Assembly: GCA_035048495.1 (NCBI GenBank)
Contig: CM068544.1
Location: 48,943,893 to 49,007,892, forward strand
Direction: 5' to 3'
Source: Euptelea pleiosperma
Taxonomy: Eukaryota; Streptophyta; Magnoliopsida; Ranunculales; Eupteleaceae
DNA: 64,000 bases
The notes under the pieces are model-generated. The model searched no databases. It saw only the letters and a list, made by a program, of their open reading frames with translations, and was not told the DNA's origin. Of the stretch, positions 1 to 10,921 are shown one piece after another; position 1 is the stretch's first letter; each line of letters begins with the position of its first letter. The position numbers and the translations under genes were made by a program.

Positions 1-595
1 ATTATTTTTCGTTCGGTTTTGGTTCCGGTTCCGATTCTTTTTTAATCGGTTCCCAAAAATGTGGAACCGGAATAGGTGTTTTTGGTTCCGGTTAAACGAG
101 TAAAATTGACACCCGTAATCCCTAATTAATATATAATAAAAATTATTTTTTTTAAATATACATTAAACATATTAAATATTAGTCTCATTTTAAAGGTATC
201 GACGATACCTTTTCAATGATACTAATTTTGAAAAAAATGAATTTATATATTAAAAGTTATACACATTTTATTAAAATATAGTTGAAATAAAAAAAGATAC
301 ATTCGGGATAATATTGTACACGAGTACAATCAAAAGGGTAGTATAGACATTTGTAAAATGTGAATAGTAATAGAGATTTTTTTTAGAGACCCTCGTGATG
401 GGGTCTCCATTTAAGAGACATAGAATGGCGTACGGTTGGAGCAGCATCTCCCCTCTCCAAATTGGAGATTTGGCGTTCGGTTGGAGATGCTCTCAAGGGG
501 TTGCTCGCTAGCATTCGGCATTCCTATATGATGGTAGAGTTTTGTAATTGTTTCCTGCATATATGGCCGTCTTGTCATTTCCTGGCTCCAGTTAG
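1..595. other. Gene-free left edge with degenerate repeat remnants
   Basis: No coding region is supported here. Bases 1-115 are rich in the repeated motif GGTTCCGGTTC and look like the end of an interspersed repeat that starts outside the window. Bases 115-360 are AT-rich. Bases 380-500 hold a short inverted pattern around GGAGATGCTC and CTCCATTTAAG. None of this could be assigned to a named family. Confidence 0.4.
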
Positions 596-1059
596 AGTAG
601 AATTTTGCTGACGGACCACAGTATGAACCAGGTTAGGTGGACCTACATGCCAAAAACCACTCTGACTAGTGGTTTCAAGCCTTTAGATCTTTATACCCCC
701 AAATAATGCTCAAATTTCACGGGTAAAAATCAACCCATGAAAACGACTCTAATCCAACGCTTAGAAATCACTAATTACTTGGTTGGAGATCTGTGGATCG
801 GTCCGATCCACAACTGGATCCGTGCATCTCGCCCGATCCAAAGTGAGTCTTCTTTGGAAAACAGTGATCACCGGGCGAGACATATCCATTTCTGGATCGG
901 ATCAGTAGGCTCTCCGATCCCGATCCGGATCGCCCGAGACTTTGAAACATGAATCACATTACTATTTGATCGGCAGGTCCACCTAGGGTTGGGCAAAAAA
1001 TCGAAATCTCCAAGCATATGCCACTTGGCTCGTATTGTGGTCCGTGGCAAAGTTCTACT
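596..1059. mobile_element. MITE of the AGTAAAA/AGTAGAA-ended family with a nested GATC-rich insert
   Basis: The left end (AGTAGAATTTTGCTGACGG) and the right end (GTCCGTGGCAAAGTTCTACT) are inverted relatives of each other. The inner arms carry the GTGGACCTACA and GTCCACCTAGGG signatures seen in dozens of copies across the window. Between about 785 and 965 a GATC-rich block (GGATCGGTCCGATCC and similar) interrupts the expected centre; a related block lies at 3128-3180. No clear target duplication is visible. Confidence 0.5.
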
Positions 1060-1085
1060 TGCTTCTTGAAGAGAATAGTTTTGAA

Positions 1086-1515
1086 CATGGTTTTCAAAAC
1101 GGCCGTTTAAACGGTAACACCCCAAGCCCGTTTCCGTTTAAACCGTTTAAACCCGTTTTATCGGTTTTGAAAAAAATGGCCGTTTTTTGGTTTTAATGGC
1201 CGTTAAAATTGTTTAAACAGCCGTTTAATTTTGAAAGATTTTGTGAAAAAAACGGCCGTTGAAACCGTTTAATTCCGTTAAAATCTATGTAATTTCCGTT
1301 AAAATCCGTTAAATTTTTTTTTTTTTTTAATTTTCAAATTTCAAAATTTGAATTTCAGCGCCACTTTCTGTTTTTTTCCATTAAAATCCGTTAAATTCTA
1401 TTTTTTTTCATTTTTGCCCCTGACCGTTTCAATCCGTTTTAACGGCCGTTTAAACAGTTTAAACGGTAACGCCTCCAGTCCGTTTAATCGTTAAAACGGC
1501 CTCCTTTAAACCTTG
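1086..1515. mobile_element. hAT-type MITE (CAAGGTTT family), complete
   Basis: 430 bp, flanked by the perfect 8-bp duplication GTTTTGAA (1078-1085 and 1516-1523). The ends are CATGGTTTTCAAAAC and the inverse of CAAGGTTTAAAGGAG. The interior is a run of GCCGTTTAAACGG-like words in both orientations. An 8-bp duplication and CA...TG ends fit non-autonomous hAT elements. It has no coding capacity and lies about 220 bp upstream of the first UGT gene. Confidence 0.85.
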
Positions 1516-1737
1516 GTTTTGAAACGCTGAAATTTTGAAGCGGCGATCATGTCACCAATGATATCGCATCACATATACAGACTTTGATTTTATTTTTTTA
1601 AAAAGTAACCATGGTTATATGTGGCGCTCGGTCATTGGCACATGATCGCGGCTTAAAAAATGCTACCGCTTCAAACCGACGCCTAAATTATTCTCCCTCT
1701 ATTTAAGATTGAAAACCACAGGTGTCAGATTGTGGCA

Positions 1738-4613
1738 ATGGATTGCAGCAACACTAACAGAACCCCTGGCTGCCACCTGGTGGCGATGCCGTCCCCTGGC
1801 CGTGGCCACATCAACCCCATGATGAACGTATGTAAGGTTATCGCTTCCAAAGCTGATGTTCTCATCACTTTCGTAGTCACCGAAGAGTGGCTCACCTTCA
1901 TCGGCTCGGCGCCGATCCCGCCTAACATACGTTTTCGAACGCTCCCAAACGTTGTCCCGTCCGAGTTGGTTCGCGGAGCGAACCTCCCCGGCTTCATAGA
2001 AGCCGTTTTAACGAAGATGGAAGCTCCGTTCGAGCATCTTTTAGACCGGCTGGAGCTGCCGGTGACTGCCATCATAGTATCTGCTTATTTATGGTGGGCG
2101 ATCGCCGTTGGCAACAGAAAGAATATTCCGGTGGCGTTGCTTTGGACTATGTCACCTTCGATGTTTTTGGTGTCCCACTATTTTGACCTTCTCATTCAAA
2201 ACGGACATTTCCTGGTAGATTTGTCAGGTAAGTTGTAAGCACTAAGCAGTAAGCAGGGATTGGCCACTTTAGGACCCCCTGAGCTTTTGGATGTTTGGTT
2301 CACTTCTCGATGAATCTACACATCAAAAATCAGTTTAATCGGAGATTTCTAACTGTTAGATTTAGCATTTTAATAACACAATATTTAGCCGTTGGATTTT
2401 AGCATTGTCTCTAGTCTCTAGATGCTAATATATAACTGTTAAGACTGATATTTTTTATGTAGGTCCACCAACAGGATTTAGACGGTCTAACTCGCCCGAG
2501 TTGAACCAGCGGAAACTGACTATAAAACTCTTTTTTCTTTTTTTTTTTTCACTTTCTTCTTCTATTCTGTCCGAAACACACTTCTCCTCTAAAACCCCAC
2601 TCAATCCACTAGATCTAGAAAAAAACTCTTGGCTTTCTAAATATCTAAGGTTTAACATTCCAAAACTTCAAGATCCGGCCAAATCCGACGAGGATTCTGT
2701 ATTTGTAAGTAGATCTCCAAAAAAAATCTTGTCTTTTGTAATCTTTCATGATCTTCTATTGTTTTACCTAATTTTATCATGAAAAATAATAAATTTATAA
2801 TGAAAAATGGTTTTACTCTCATTTGTTTGATATTTTTTGAGAAAAAAATAATTTTTGATGTATTAAGTTAATTGATTTATCGTATGAAAGTAACATGTGA
2901 CAGACTTGAGATAGTAGGACAGTTGAATTTTCTATTTTTTCTGATTTGTTCTAATTTTTTATGATTTTTTCACACTTTTTTTTAATTTCTTATAATTTTT
3001 TTTCATCCCTGGATGAAGTTGCATTGTTTTTTTTTCCTATTTTTCTGATTTTTCCTGATTTTATATGATTTTTTCATATTTTTCTGTATTTATTTTATTT
3101 TTTTGATTTTTTTAAATGTTGTCTCGGGATCACACTGGATCGGACCGATCCAACCGATCCGGATCGGGGTCGGGATCGGAGGTGGCCAATCAAATGGCCA
3201 ATCCTGGGACTTCGAACTATGATCTAAAGTGACCTCTACATGGCATTTTTGGGAGGGCCCGGGCAGGGCAGGGCCGTCTCTACCATAAGGCCATTAAGAC
3301 CCTAGGTGAGAGAAGGCCCCAGCCCACTAACCATCCCGATGTTTAGCCCATCTCTTGTTGGATACACAAACCTAAATTCAATCAGATTGGTTATCTCTAG
3401 CCATAGATTTTAGTACTGTTTAGGATTGACTTTAACCATAGATTTGGACTGCACCATTAACGTCACTGGAACGTAGTAGTCAAGAGGGTCAAGATGGAGC
3501 GTACTGGTCAATAGGGTCAGAGCCTTCATTTGGATGGAATCCTGTCCGTCAACTCAGTGGTCAATAGGGTCAAGATGGGCCAGAGGGCACCATGAAGTGC
3601 AACCGGCTGGACTCTTAAGGCTAGGAATTGAAGGGCGGATCAATCTAGCCCTATAGACTAGAGGACTGTTTTTATTCTTTGTTTCTGCCATTTTGATATA
3701 TTGACCTAATTAACGTGCATAAGATCGAGCTAATAAACTTGCTTGTCTTGTGTTAGAACGCGGAGGCGAGGTGATTGATTACATCCCCGGCGTCTCTCCC
3801 ACACGCTTAGCAGAACTCCCGATGGTGCGAAGCCAACAATTGTTGAATCAAAGACTTGAAGGCTTCTCCTGGATACCCAAAGCACAATGTTTTTTGTTAA
3901 CTTCCTTCTATGAGTTGGAGACCAATGCAACTGACACTTTAAGGGCAGTAGTCCCATTTCAAGTCTACCCCATAGGCCCCTCCATACCCTACGAGACCAA
4001 TACTCATAATGACATGGACTATTTCAAATGGCTAGACTCCCAGCCTAGAAGCTCCGTCATCTACATCTCATTGGGTAGTTTTTTATCGGTTTCAAGCGAA
4101 CAAATGGACGAGATGGCAGCCGGGTTGTGTGATAGTGGGGTTCGGTACATGTTCATTGCACGAGGGGATACTTGTCGTCTACAAGAGGCTTGTGGGGAGA
4201 AAGGGTTAATATTGCCGTGGTGTGACCAATTGAGAGTTCTGCGCCATTCTTCCGTGGGGGGTTTCTGGACGCATTGCGGGTGGAATTCAACTCTAGAAGG
4301 TTTGTTCGCTGGTGTACCAATGCTTACTTTCCCGATATTGTTCGATCAAATCTTAAACAGTAAATTGGTTGTTGATGACTGGAAAATTGGACTGAGGGTT
4401 AGGGAGGTGGGAACAGATAAAACGGTTAGAAAAGAGGAAATTGGCAGCATAGTGCAGAGATTTATGGACTTGGATGGAGAAGAAAGTAAAGAGATGAGGA
4501 GAAGAGCTAGAGAGTTGTCGAAGACTTGTCAGCGGGCGTTAGAGAAGGGTGGATCTTCTGAATCTAATCTCAATAATTTTGTCCAAGACTTTCTTGGGTG
4601 CCATGGTTTCTAA
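1738..4613 (+). CDS. UGT87A: UDP-glycosyltransferase, UGT87A-like, copy A (2 exons); catalytic Asp replaced
   Basis: Exons 1738-2227 and 3757-4613 give 448 residues, the normal size for a family-1 plant UGT (soluble, cytosolic, moves a sugar from a UDP-sugar to a small acceptor). The intron is phase 1 (donor GTAAGT, acceptor TTAG) and lies after D-L-S, as in the other copies. The start is the ATG at 1738 in MDCSNTN. The sugar-acceptor domain holds the catalytic His (H24, in GRGHINPM). The PSPG box is complete at about residues 318-361 (W-C-D-Q ... HCGWNS ... D-Q); its final Gln suggests UDP-glucose. Where the paralogues read I-I-A-D, this copy reads I-I-V-S (S115), so the Asp of the His-Asp dyad is gone. 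A TATA-like CTATTTAAG lies at 1699-1707. The 1.5-kb intron holds AT-rich DNA and repeat fragments. UGT87A2 of Arabidopsis affects flowering; the substrate here is unknown. Confidence 0.88.
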
Positions 4614-5866
4614 GCATTATCATTTTGGTAAGGATGTTGATAAGGGACTCTTAAGATTATAGATTTTGTCAACTTTGAGTCCTACACTCTTAGAATTTAT
4701 CTCATCCACCCACCTTGAATCAGACGGCCTATGGCTGGTTGATCTTTTATAACCATTTTCCTACTGGGTTACTTTTTGGAACTTAAAACATTTTCTCCAG
4801 CTCAGAAAAAAAAAACTTTGCTCCTACCAGGCTTCCGAAAATGCAACGTGGCACATTCTCATGGGCGGGCCCACTGATCTGTGAATGTTTAGCTCACCTC
4901 TTGTGGACCTACAGACCAAAAATTGGTCTGATGATAACTTTTAGCTATTCAATCTGAGTATCAAAATAAGGGTAATTTTCAACGGCTAGAAATCATCAAT
5001 CAGGCTGATTTTTTTTAATTTTTTTGGCATAATGGTCCACTAAGGGGTGGGCCAAATGTTCCTCAGTAAGTGGGCTTGAAAGATTTGTCACCCATGATTT
5101 TTTATCCCATTCCCACCCAACCTGATTGGCTGATCTCTATCCATCGATCTGATTATCCAAAACAATATGGATGTTTGGCCACGTGGCACACTCCTAGTGG
5201 ATGTTGACCGTACGGATGTTTGACCAGTCCATCGGTGGACCTATAGACCAAAAATCAGCCTGAGTAGTGATTTACAACCATTGGATCTTTGCACCCAAAT
5301 AACGCTCAATGCTCGAATTCATACCGTTAAAATCAACCCTGGAAAATAAATTCAATCGAATCGCTTAGAAATCACTAGGCTCAGGTTACAGTTACCGCCC
5401 TAAAATGACAGGCTTCGATTACAGGACACAATATGAGACACGTGGCACACTCTTAGAGGACTCTAGACTGTATGGATGTTTGGCCAATCCCAAGTGGGCC
5501 TACAAACAAAAAATCAGCCTGACTGGGGATTTATAGGCGTTGGATTGGGCTTATTTTCATGGGTTGATCTCAACTGTAGGAATTTGAGCAGTATTTGAGA
5601 TACAAATATCCAGAAATCACTAATCGTTTGTAGGTCCACCTAGGTATTGGCCAAACATCCATACGGTCAGCATCCACTAAGAGTTTGCCACGGGGCATGT
5701 GATTTTGCATTGTCACAGAAGCATCTGTCAGAAGCTGTGATGGTTTTACTCACCGTGCCATTCTCCCACGTGCGTGTAGCAGGTATAATTGTGGCTCAAA
5801 TCTTCGCATCTGTGGTTCTGTGGCCGTGACAAGTCGCCAAAGGTGGTAAACTTGGTACTTTTGTCA
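4614..5866. repeat. Intergenic spacer made of MITE fragments
   Basis: No gene seen. At 4850-5170 and 5185-5400 are arms of the long-armed MITEs (GGCCCACTGA, ATCAGCCTGA, GGATGTTTG). At 5400-5720 a further arm pair begins with CCCTAAAATGACAGGC and contains CCACTAAGAGT. They are old and overlapping, so exact ends cannot be set. Confidence 0.5.
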
Positions 5867-5874
5867 TATAAATA
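5867..5874 (+). promoter_or_regulatory. TATA box of UGT pseudogene B
   Basis: TATAAATA inside CATATAAATAGAGCTG, 95 bp upstream of the ATG at 5969. The same TATAAATAGAG(C/T)TG context occurs at 15517 and, split by an insertion, at 19632. This supports it as the ancestral core promoter of these UGT genes. Confidence 0.65.
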
Positions 5875-6377
5875 GAGCTGTTTCCGTCATATCACCAATC
5901 TGATTGGTGTTGGATAATGGATATTTATTACTTGGTTAGAATTTCGTCCGAAGAGTCAGGTTGCAGCCATGGATTCCGGTGACATAGATACGATCTCCAA
6001 CATCAGCTCCTGCTGCCACGTGGTTGCGATGCCTGAACCAGGCCGAGGACACATCAACCCCATGATGAACCTCTGTAAGCTTCTCACTTCCAAAGCCGAT
6101 ATTGCGATCACCTTCGTAGTCACAGAAGAGTGGCTTGGTTTCCTCTCTTCGGCTCCGAAGCCATCTAACTTACATCTTCGATCGATCCCCAACGTCATCC
6201 CGTCTGAATTGGTTCGCACAGCCGACATGGTCGGCTTCCTCAAAGCCGTTTGGACAAAGATGGAAGCTCCGTTCGAACAGCTCCTGGACCGGCTCGAACT
6301 GCCGATAACTGCTATCATAGCCGATTCTCTCTTGCCATCGGAAACCGGAGGAATATTCCGGTCGTGTCACTTTGGAC

Positions 6378-6791
6378 CATGGTTTTAAAAACGGCCGTTT
6401 AAACGGTTTAGCCCCAAGCCCGTTTCCGTTTAAACAGTTTAAACCAGTTTTATTGGTTTTGAAAAAAACGGCCGTTTTTTTGTTTTAACGGCCGTTAAAA
6501 TCGTTTAAACAGCCGTTTAATTTTGAAAAATTTTGTGAAAAAAAGGCCGTTAAAACCGTTTAATTTCCATTAAAATCCGTTAAATTCAGTTTTTTTTTTA
6601 ATTTTCGAATTTCAAAATTTGAATTTCAGCGCCACTTTTTCCGTTTTTTTCTGTTAAAACCGTTAAAATCCGTTTAATTCCATATTTTCCCTTTTTTTTC
6701 CATTTTTGCCCCTGACCGTTTCAATCCGTTTAAACGGTAACGCCCCAATCCCAATCCGTTTAACCGTTAAAACAGCCTCCTTTAAACCTTG
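6378..6791. mobile_element. hAT-type MITE inserted in UGT exon 1
   Basis: 414 bp, flanked by the perfect 8-bp duplication CTTTGGAC (6370-6377 and 6792-6799). Intact paralogues contain this word once (CACTTTGGACAATG), so the empty site is known. The ends CATGGTTTTAAAAAC and CAAGGTTTAAAGG (inverse) and the GCCGTTTAAAC interior make it a sister of the element at 1086-1515. Confidence 0.92.
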
Positions 6792-6902
6792 CTTTGGACA
6801 ATGTCACCTTCACTGTTTTCGATGTCATATCATTTTGACCTCATTCAGAACTGGCATTTCCCGGTTGACTTGTCAGGTATGTACGTACGGGAGTAGCTAA
6901 GA

Positions 6903-7092
6903 CTGGGGGCGTCGCCGTTAAAACCATTAAAACGGATTGAAACGGCCAGGGCAAATATGGAATTTTTTTTGAGAAAACAGAATTTAACAGATTTAACGAA
7001 AAAAAATGGATTTAATGGCTGTTTTTTTCACAAATTTTTCAGAATTTAACGTAACAGCTTTTTTAAAATGATTTTCACGGCCTTTTTAACAT
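6903..7092. mobile_element. Truncated hAT-type MITE of the same family
   Basis: The stretch contains GGGGGCGTCGCCGTTAAAAC, AACGGATTGAAACGG and TTTCACAAATTTTTCAG, matching the interior of the 1086 and 6378 elements in inverse orientation. Its CAAGGTTT ends are missing. It lies just inside the intron of pseudogene B. Confidence 0.55.
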
Positions 7093-8810
7093 CGATCGGC
7101 TAATTGAGCAACATTGTTCATGAGGCAAAAAAAAAAATCATTACAATTTTCTTTATCAAATTATATTTACTTTTTCATGTAACTAGTAGGTGCACACGTG
7201 CGTTGCACGTGGAGAGTTAGAGTTGGACTGAGGATATGTATATTAATGAATTTTATAAAAGGGCCGAGAGTAAATTCACATCTATATTTGTTGAACTACG
7301 ATGTTAGACGAGCAAAAAGTTTCGACTCACTAGAAGGAAGAACTTCTGTCCCTGATTGTTTTAATGGATTAAGGTCGAAGGAAAGTACATCAACACTTAA
7401 AATCTTAAACGCCAAAGAATTAGGATTAAGGTAGTAACGATCCCCAAAGATTGAATGTGTACAATTAACTAGTTTCCTACTCCCCTAATCAAATTAATTA
7501 TTTATCAATTGCAATCACTTCACTACGGGGTAATCAATCCAGCTCTGAAGATAAATTCTCCAAGTAATTGTCTTTCTTTAGATATTTAGCCATGCCAATT
7601 TAGTGCGATCTTTTGGTGAGATCATTTGGGTAATTCTATGGGCCAGACATTGTTGAAAATGGGTTTTGACTTTAAAGACTCTTATTAATATGATTTTTCT
7701 TTGTGGTGAAAATGGTTTGTCATCTTTGTTATTGTAGTACCTAGAAATGACAGGCCATGAAGTCTACTAAAAAAGAATACAAACAACGCGCCACTATGTG
7801 ATTAAAAGGATATGACTCTTCATGTGTTTCACCATGTATATAAACAGATCTATGCAAATCAACTTTGTATTTTTCTTTACGTATCATTTTTTACATCAAC
7901 ACACACCACAAATTATTTATCTCCCATACAGAGATGACGAAGGGGCAACTGAGCCTGATGATCTTTCAAACATGCTCTAGTATGCACAATAAAGAGTAAG
8001 AAACGGCTAACCGTTTTGCATATCTTAACATGTCCATGGCTTCTTTGAAATTGTCATAAATTTTTACTACAACCATTTGTTTCAAATTTTTTTTCAAGGG
8101 ATCATGTTCATGCAACTGAAGAGTAAAAATGTAGTTAATTATAGCTTATAATTCAATTACTCCTTATTGACCTTAACTCAGCAAATTCTACTGGGGCTAC
8201 CAATTTTTTATTTCTCCATATCTTTTACTTTTTAACAGTATATTTCCTTGTTTGATACCCACAAAGAATGACATTTTGTGTAGTAAGAGCCATTTTTCGT
8301 CATGGATGTTTGACCAATCCCTAGGTGAGTTACAAACCAGAAATCAGCTTGATTAGTGATTTCTTTGGGATTCGATTGAAGTTATTTTCATGGGTTGATT
8401 TTAATGATAGTAATTTAAGCATTATTGAGCGTTATTTGGGTGCAAAGATCCAATGTTGTAAATCACTAATCAGGCTGATTATTTTTGGTTTAGAGATCCA
8501 CCGAGGGACTGGCTAAACATCCATACGGTCAACGTCCACTAAGAGTGTGACATGTGGCTCATATTGTGTGTTGTGACAGAAACATTTGTCACAACGCCGA
8601 CAGATTATTTACTCATCGGTTGTAATGCAAATTTTACTCGGAATACGTGAACACGGGAGGGCTAGAAAACCTAAAAAGGAAGAGAACAGTATTGACATCA
8701 TCATCCCTAGGTCCAAAGCGCAAATAGTCTGAGGGACTCACAAGACAAAATTCTTGAAGACTATCAACAGTCTAGATCAAGGGTCGATGGCAAAATTTTT
8801 TTTGGAAAAA
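7093..8810. other. Intron of pseudogene B: AT-rich DNA and a MITE
   Basis: At 7180-7210 is CTAGTAGGTGCACACGTGCG with a short palindrome (GTGCGTTGCAC), a pattern found at the ends of some plant transposons, but no element could be delimited. At 8302-8595 lies a long-armed MITE (TGGATGTTTGACCAATCC ... GGCTAAACATCCATACGG). The remaining AT-rich sequence shows no coding signal. Confidence 0.4.
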
Positions 8811-9209
8811 GATGTAACAAGGTATGCTTGAAACTTTATCAAATGTGGAAGCACTATTTTTGTTACTCACCATTGTCATCTGGGCCCACTGACCGCATGG
8901 ATGTTTATCCCACCCCTCTTGGTGGATATACACACCAAAAATCACCTTGATTGGTAATCTACAACCATTAGATTTTAGCACTTTTTAGCCATTTTTAGGC
9001 ATTCTTATAGCCATTGAATGAAACCATTTTTATAGTACTAAAACCAACGGCTAAAAATCATCAAAAAAGCTAATTTTTGGTATGAATGTCTAACAAGGGG
9101 TGGGTTAAACATCCATGCGGTCAGTGGGTCAGTGGGCCTAGATGGCAACATTGACTACCAAAATGCCGCTTCCGCATTTGGAAAGATCTCAGGTATACCT
9201 TATTACATC
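8811..9209. mobile_element. MITE of the ACAAGGTATGC family
   Basis: Left end GATGTAACAAGGTATGC; right end GGTATACCTTATTACATC, its imperfect inverse. Arms carry GGCCCACTGACCGCATGG and CATGCGGTCAGTGGG, so the transcript would fold into a long hairpin. Copies lie at 11469-11856, 28612-28988 and, partly, 30591-30872 and 16735-17070. No clear target duplication. Confidence 0.65.
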
Positions 9210-9756
9210 ATGATCATTTTTTTTCACCTGTAGGTATCGGGGGAACAACGCCCGAGACAAGGATAGAATCCGTTGTGGAATCCAACAGTGGTTGTTGTGC
9301 TGAGCTGGCATTAAATAGATTTAAGTTTTGCAAATGGACCATGTAATTTGCAATAGCATTCGACTCTCAGTAAATGTGACTAATGGAATACTCCAACTAT
9401 ATAGTAAAAGCATCACGCTCAGTAGACATTTTCACACACAATTTTGGTGTAGTCATATGGAAGAGAAATCAATAGCTGATTTATGATGAGGATGGTCGCT
9501 TACCATATAGATCACCCCTACAAAAAATCAGCCCATTCTAAAATGTCTAACACCATCAAATGTGGGTTTCAAGTTAACGTAAAAAATATACTTTGCGTAA
9601 TTCTTCAACTTGTAAACCATGATATCAACATCTGAATGATTTGAATTGTGAGGGTGATCTCCTCACCATAGAGACCATCCTCACCAAAAATCATCCCATT
9701 TCATAACTTCAAATTTATATGTTGACCCCAACGATTCTTTTTTGTGTGTGAAAATA

Positions 9757-9955
9757 TGTGTCCGTTGAGCTATGTATTCCGTCACATTATATACTAGTGG
9801 GTGGCCCGTGCCAATGGCACTTCCCCCACAAAGCATTTGTCCAAATCGGGTGTGAGTGGCTGAGATCCACTCTCCAAATGCGGATAACATCTCAGCCATC
9901 TATATATGAAGCCTATAAGAGGGGGAGACGACTGAGCTGTTTTGTTATATAGATG
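9757..9955. repeat. Single inverted copy of the 161-bp repeat seen at 62.5 kb
   Basis: CTAGTGGGTGGCCCGTGCC, GAGTGGCTGAGATCCACT and AGCCTATAAGAGGGGGAGA are the reverse complement of the unit tandemly repeated at 62499-62956. This points to an interspersed element that sometimes amplifies in tandem. Nothing coding. Confidence 0.6.
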
Positions 9956-10335
9956 TTTTCAGATCTTTTCTTTTACACTTGCAATCCATATCGTCATTTA
10001 TAACTTTCTTGTGCTAGAACGCGGAGGTGAGGTGATTGACTACATCCCCGTATATCTCCCACGCGCTTAGCAGAACACCCGTTCGTGGGAAGCTGATTTT
10101 CGATTAAAATGATTGAAGTTTATTCTTGGATAGCCAAAGCACAATGTCTTCTCTTGACTTCCTCCTATGAATTGGAGACCTATGTAATTGACACTTTAAG
10201 GGCAATACTACCATTTCAAGTCTACACCATAGGACCCTCCATACCTTACACAAAACGTGGACACCCATCCTCCGTGACTACTACTCCTAATGACATGGAC
10301 TATTTCAATTGGCTAGATCCCACCCTAGAAGCTCC

Positions 10336-10921
10336 CCAATGAAAGGAAGATTTGTGTTTTTTATGTTTTGTTTCTAAAAGAGAAGCAAATTGATATAATA
10401 TTAATAATTTTAAAACTGATTTAAAATATTAACTATGGTTAACTTGGGTTTTGAAAAAGTCAAGATGTGTGGTCTAGATTTACCACTCATCCTGTGCATC
10501 TAAAATTTTTCCACAGAGTTACGCCCCTGTGGTAATTTTCCTTATTTAAATACCCCTCCATATCCCCTCTCATCCACCCAACTTTACTCTTTTGCTCCTC
10601 TTGTTGGCTTTTAAAGGTTTCGTTTTGTTAGTCTGAAGTTCTGAACTTGATCGACTGTTCAGGTCATTCACGGTTCTGTTAGGGTTCTTGGGCTTAAAAG
10701 AGTTAAAAAAAGACGTTGGTACCTCTTCCGATGATTAGTCAGCCTCGATTATAGTTGACAATTTTTTTTTCTTTGTTCCAAGCGGGGAGAGGAGCTCCTC
10801 CCTCTTGGTGGAAGCAAGCCTGGTTTTTCTTCTTGACGTGTCACAGTCTTATTGGTGTTATAGATACTAGATAGTGTCCAACAGTCGGTGAGCATTTTAT
10901 CCGAAGAGTCATAGGATAACC
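10336..10921. other. Upstream region of UGT copy C
   Basis: No MITE signature was found in this 586-bp stretch. A TATA-like ATTTAAATA lies at about 10543, followed by CT-rich sequence. The 60 bp before the ATG (TATTGGTGTTATAGATAC ... CCGAAGAGTCATAGG) resemble the leader of pseudogene B, which has CCGAAGAGTCAGG before its ATG. Confidence 0.4.

Larger units (their letters stand above)
5969..10335 (+). pseudogene. UGT87A: UGT87A-like pseudogene B, broken by deletion and MITE insertion
   Basis: Exon 1 starts at 5969 (MDSGDID) and would end at 6876 before GTATGT. It reads normally through the catalytic His and Asp, then carries a 13-bp deletion near 6340 between two GCCAT-like words, which shifts the frame. 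At 6378-6791 a hAT-type MITE sits in the exon, and after it a codon is missing near 6840. The exon 2 remnant starts at 10018 after TTGTGCTAG, has a 1-bp deletion at the IPG motif (about 10050), and stops matching at about 10335, before the PSPG box. The intron (6877-10017) holds MITEs at 6903-7092, 8302-8595 and 8811-9209. Exon 2 is type I, like copies A and C. It cannot make an active enzyme. Confidence 0.88.

Noticed and set aside
1725..2075. Open frames of 94-120 codons antisense to UGT exon 1 (also at 5956-6318, 10987-11337, 20535-20819 and 27751-28053)
   Set aside because: They recur at the same place in every copy because the coding strand is GC-rich and low in stops; they have no domain, and the sense frame explains conservation.
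7180..7215. Helitron 5' end suggested by CTAGTAGGTGCACACGTGCG
   Set aside because: No matching 3' hairpin with CTRR end or A/T insertion site could be found.
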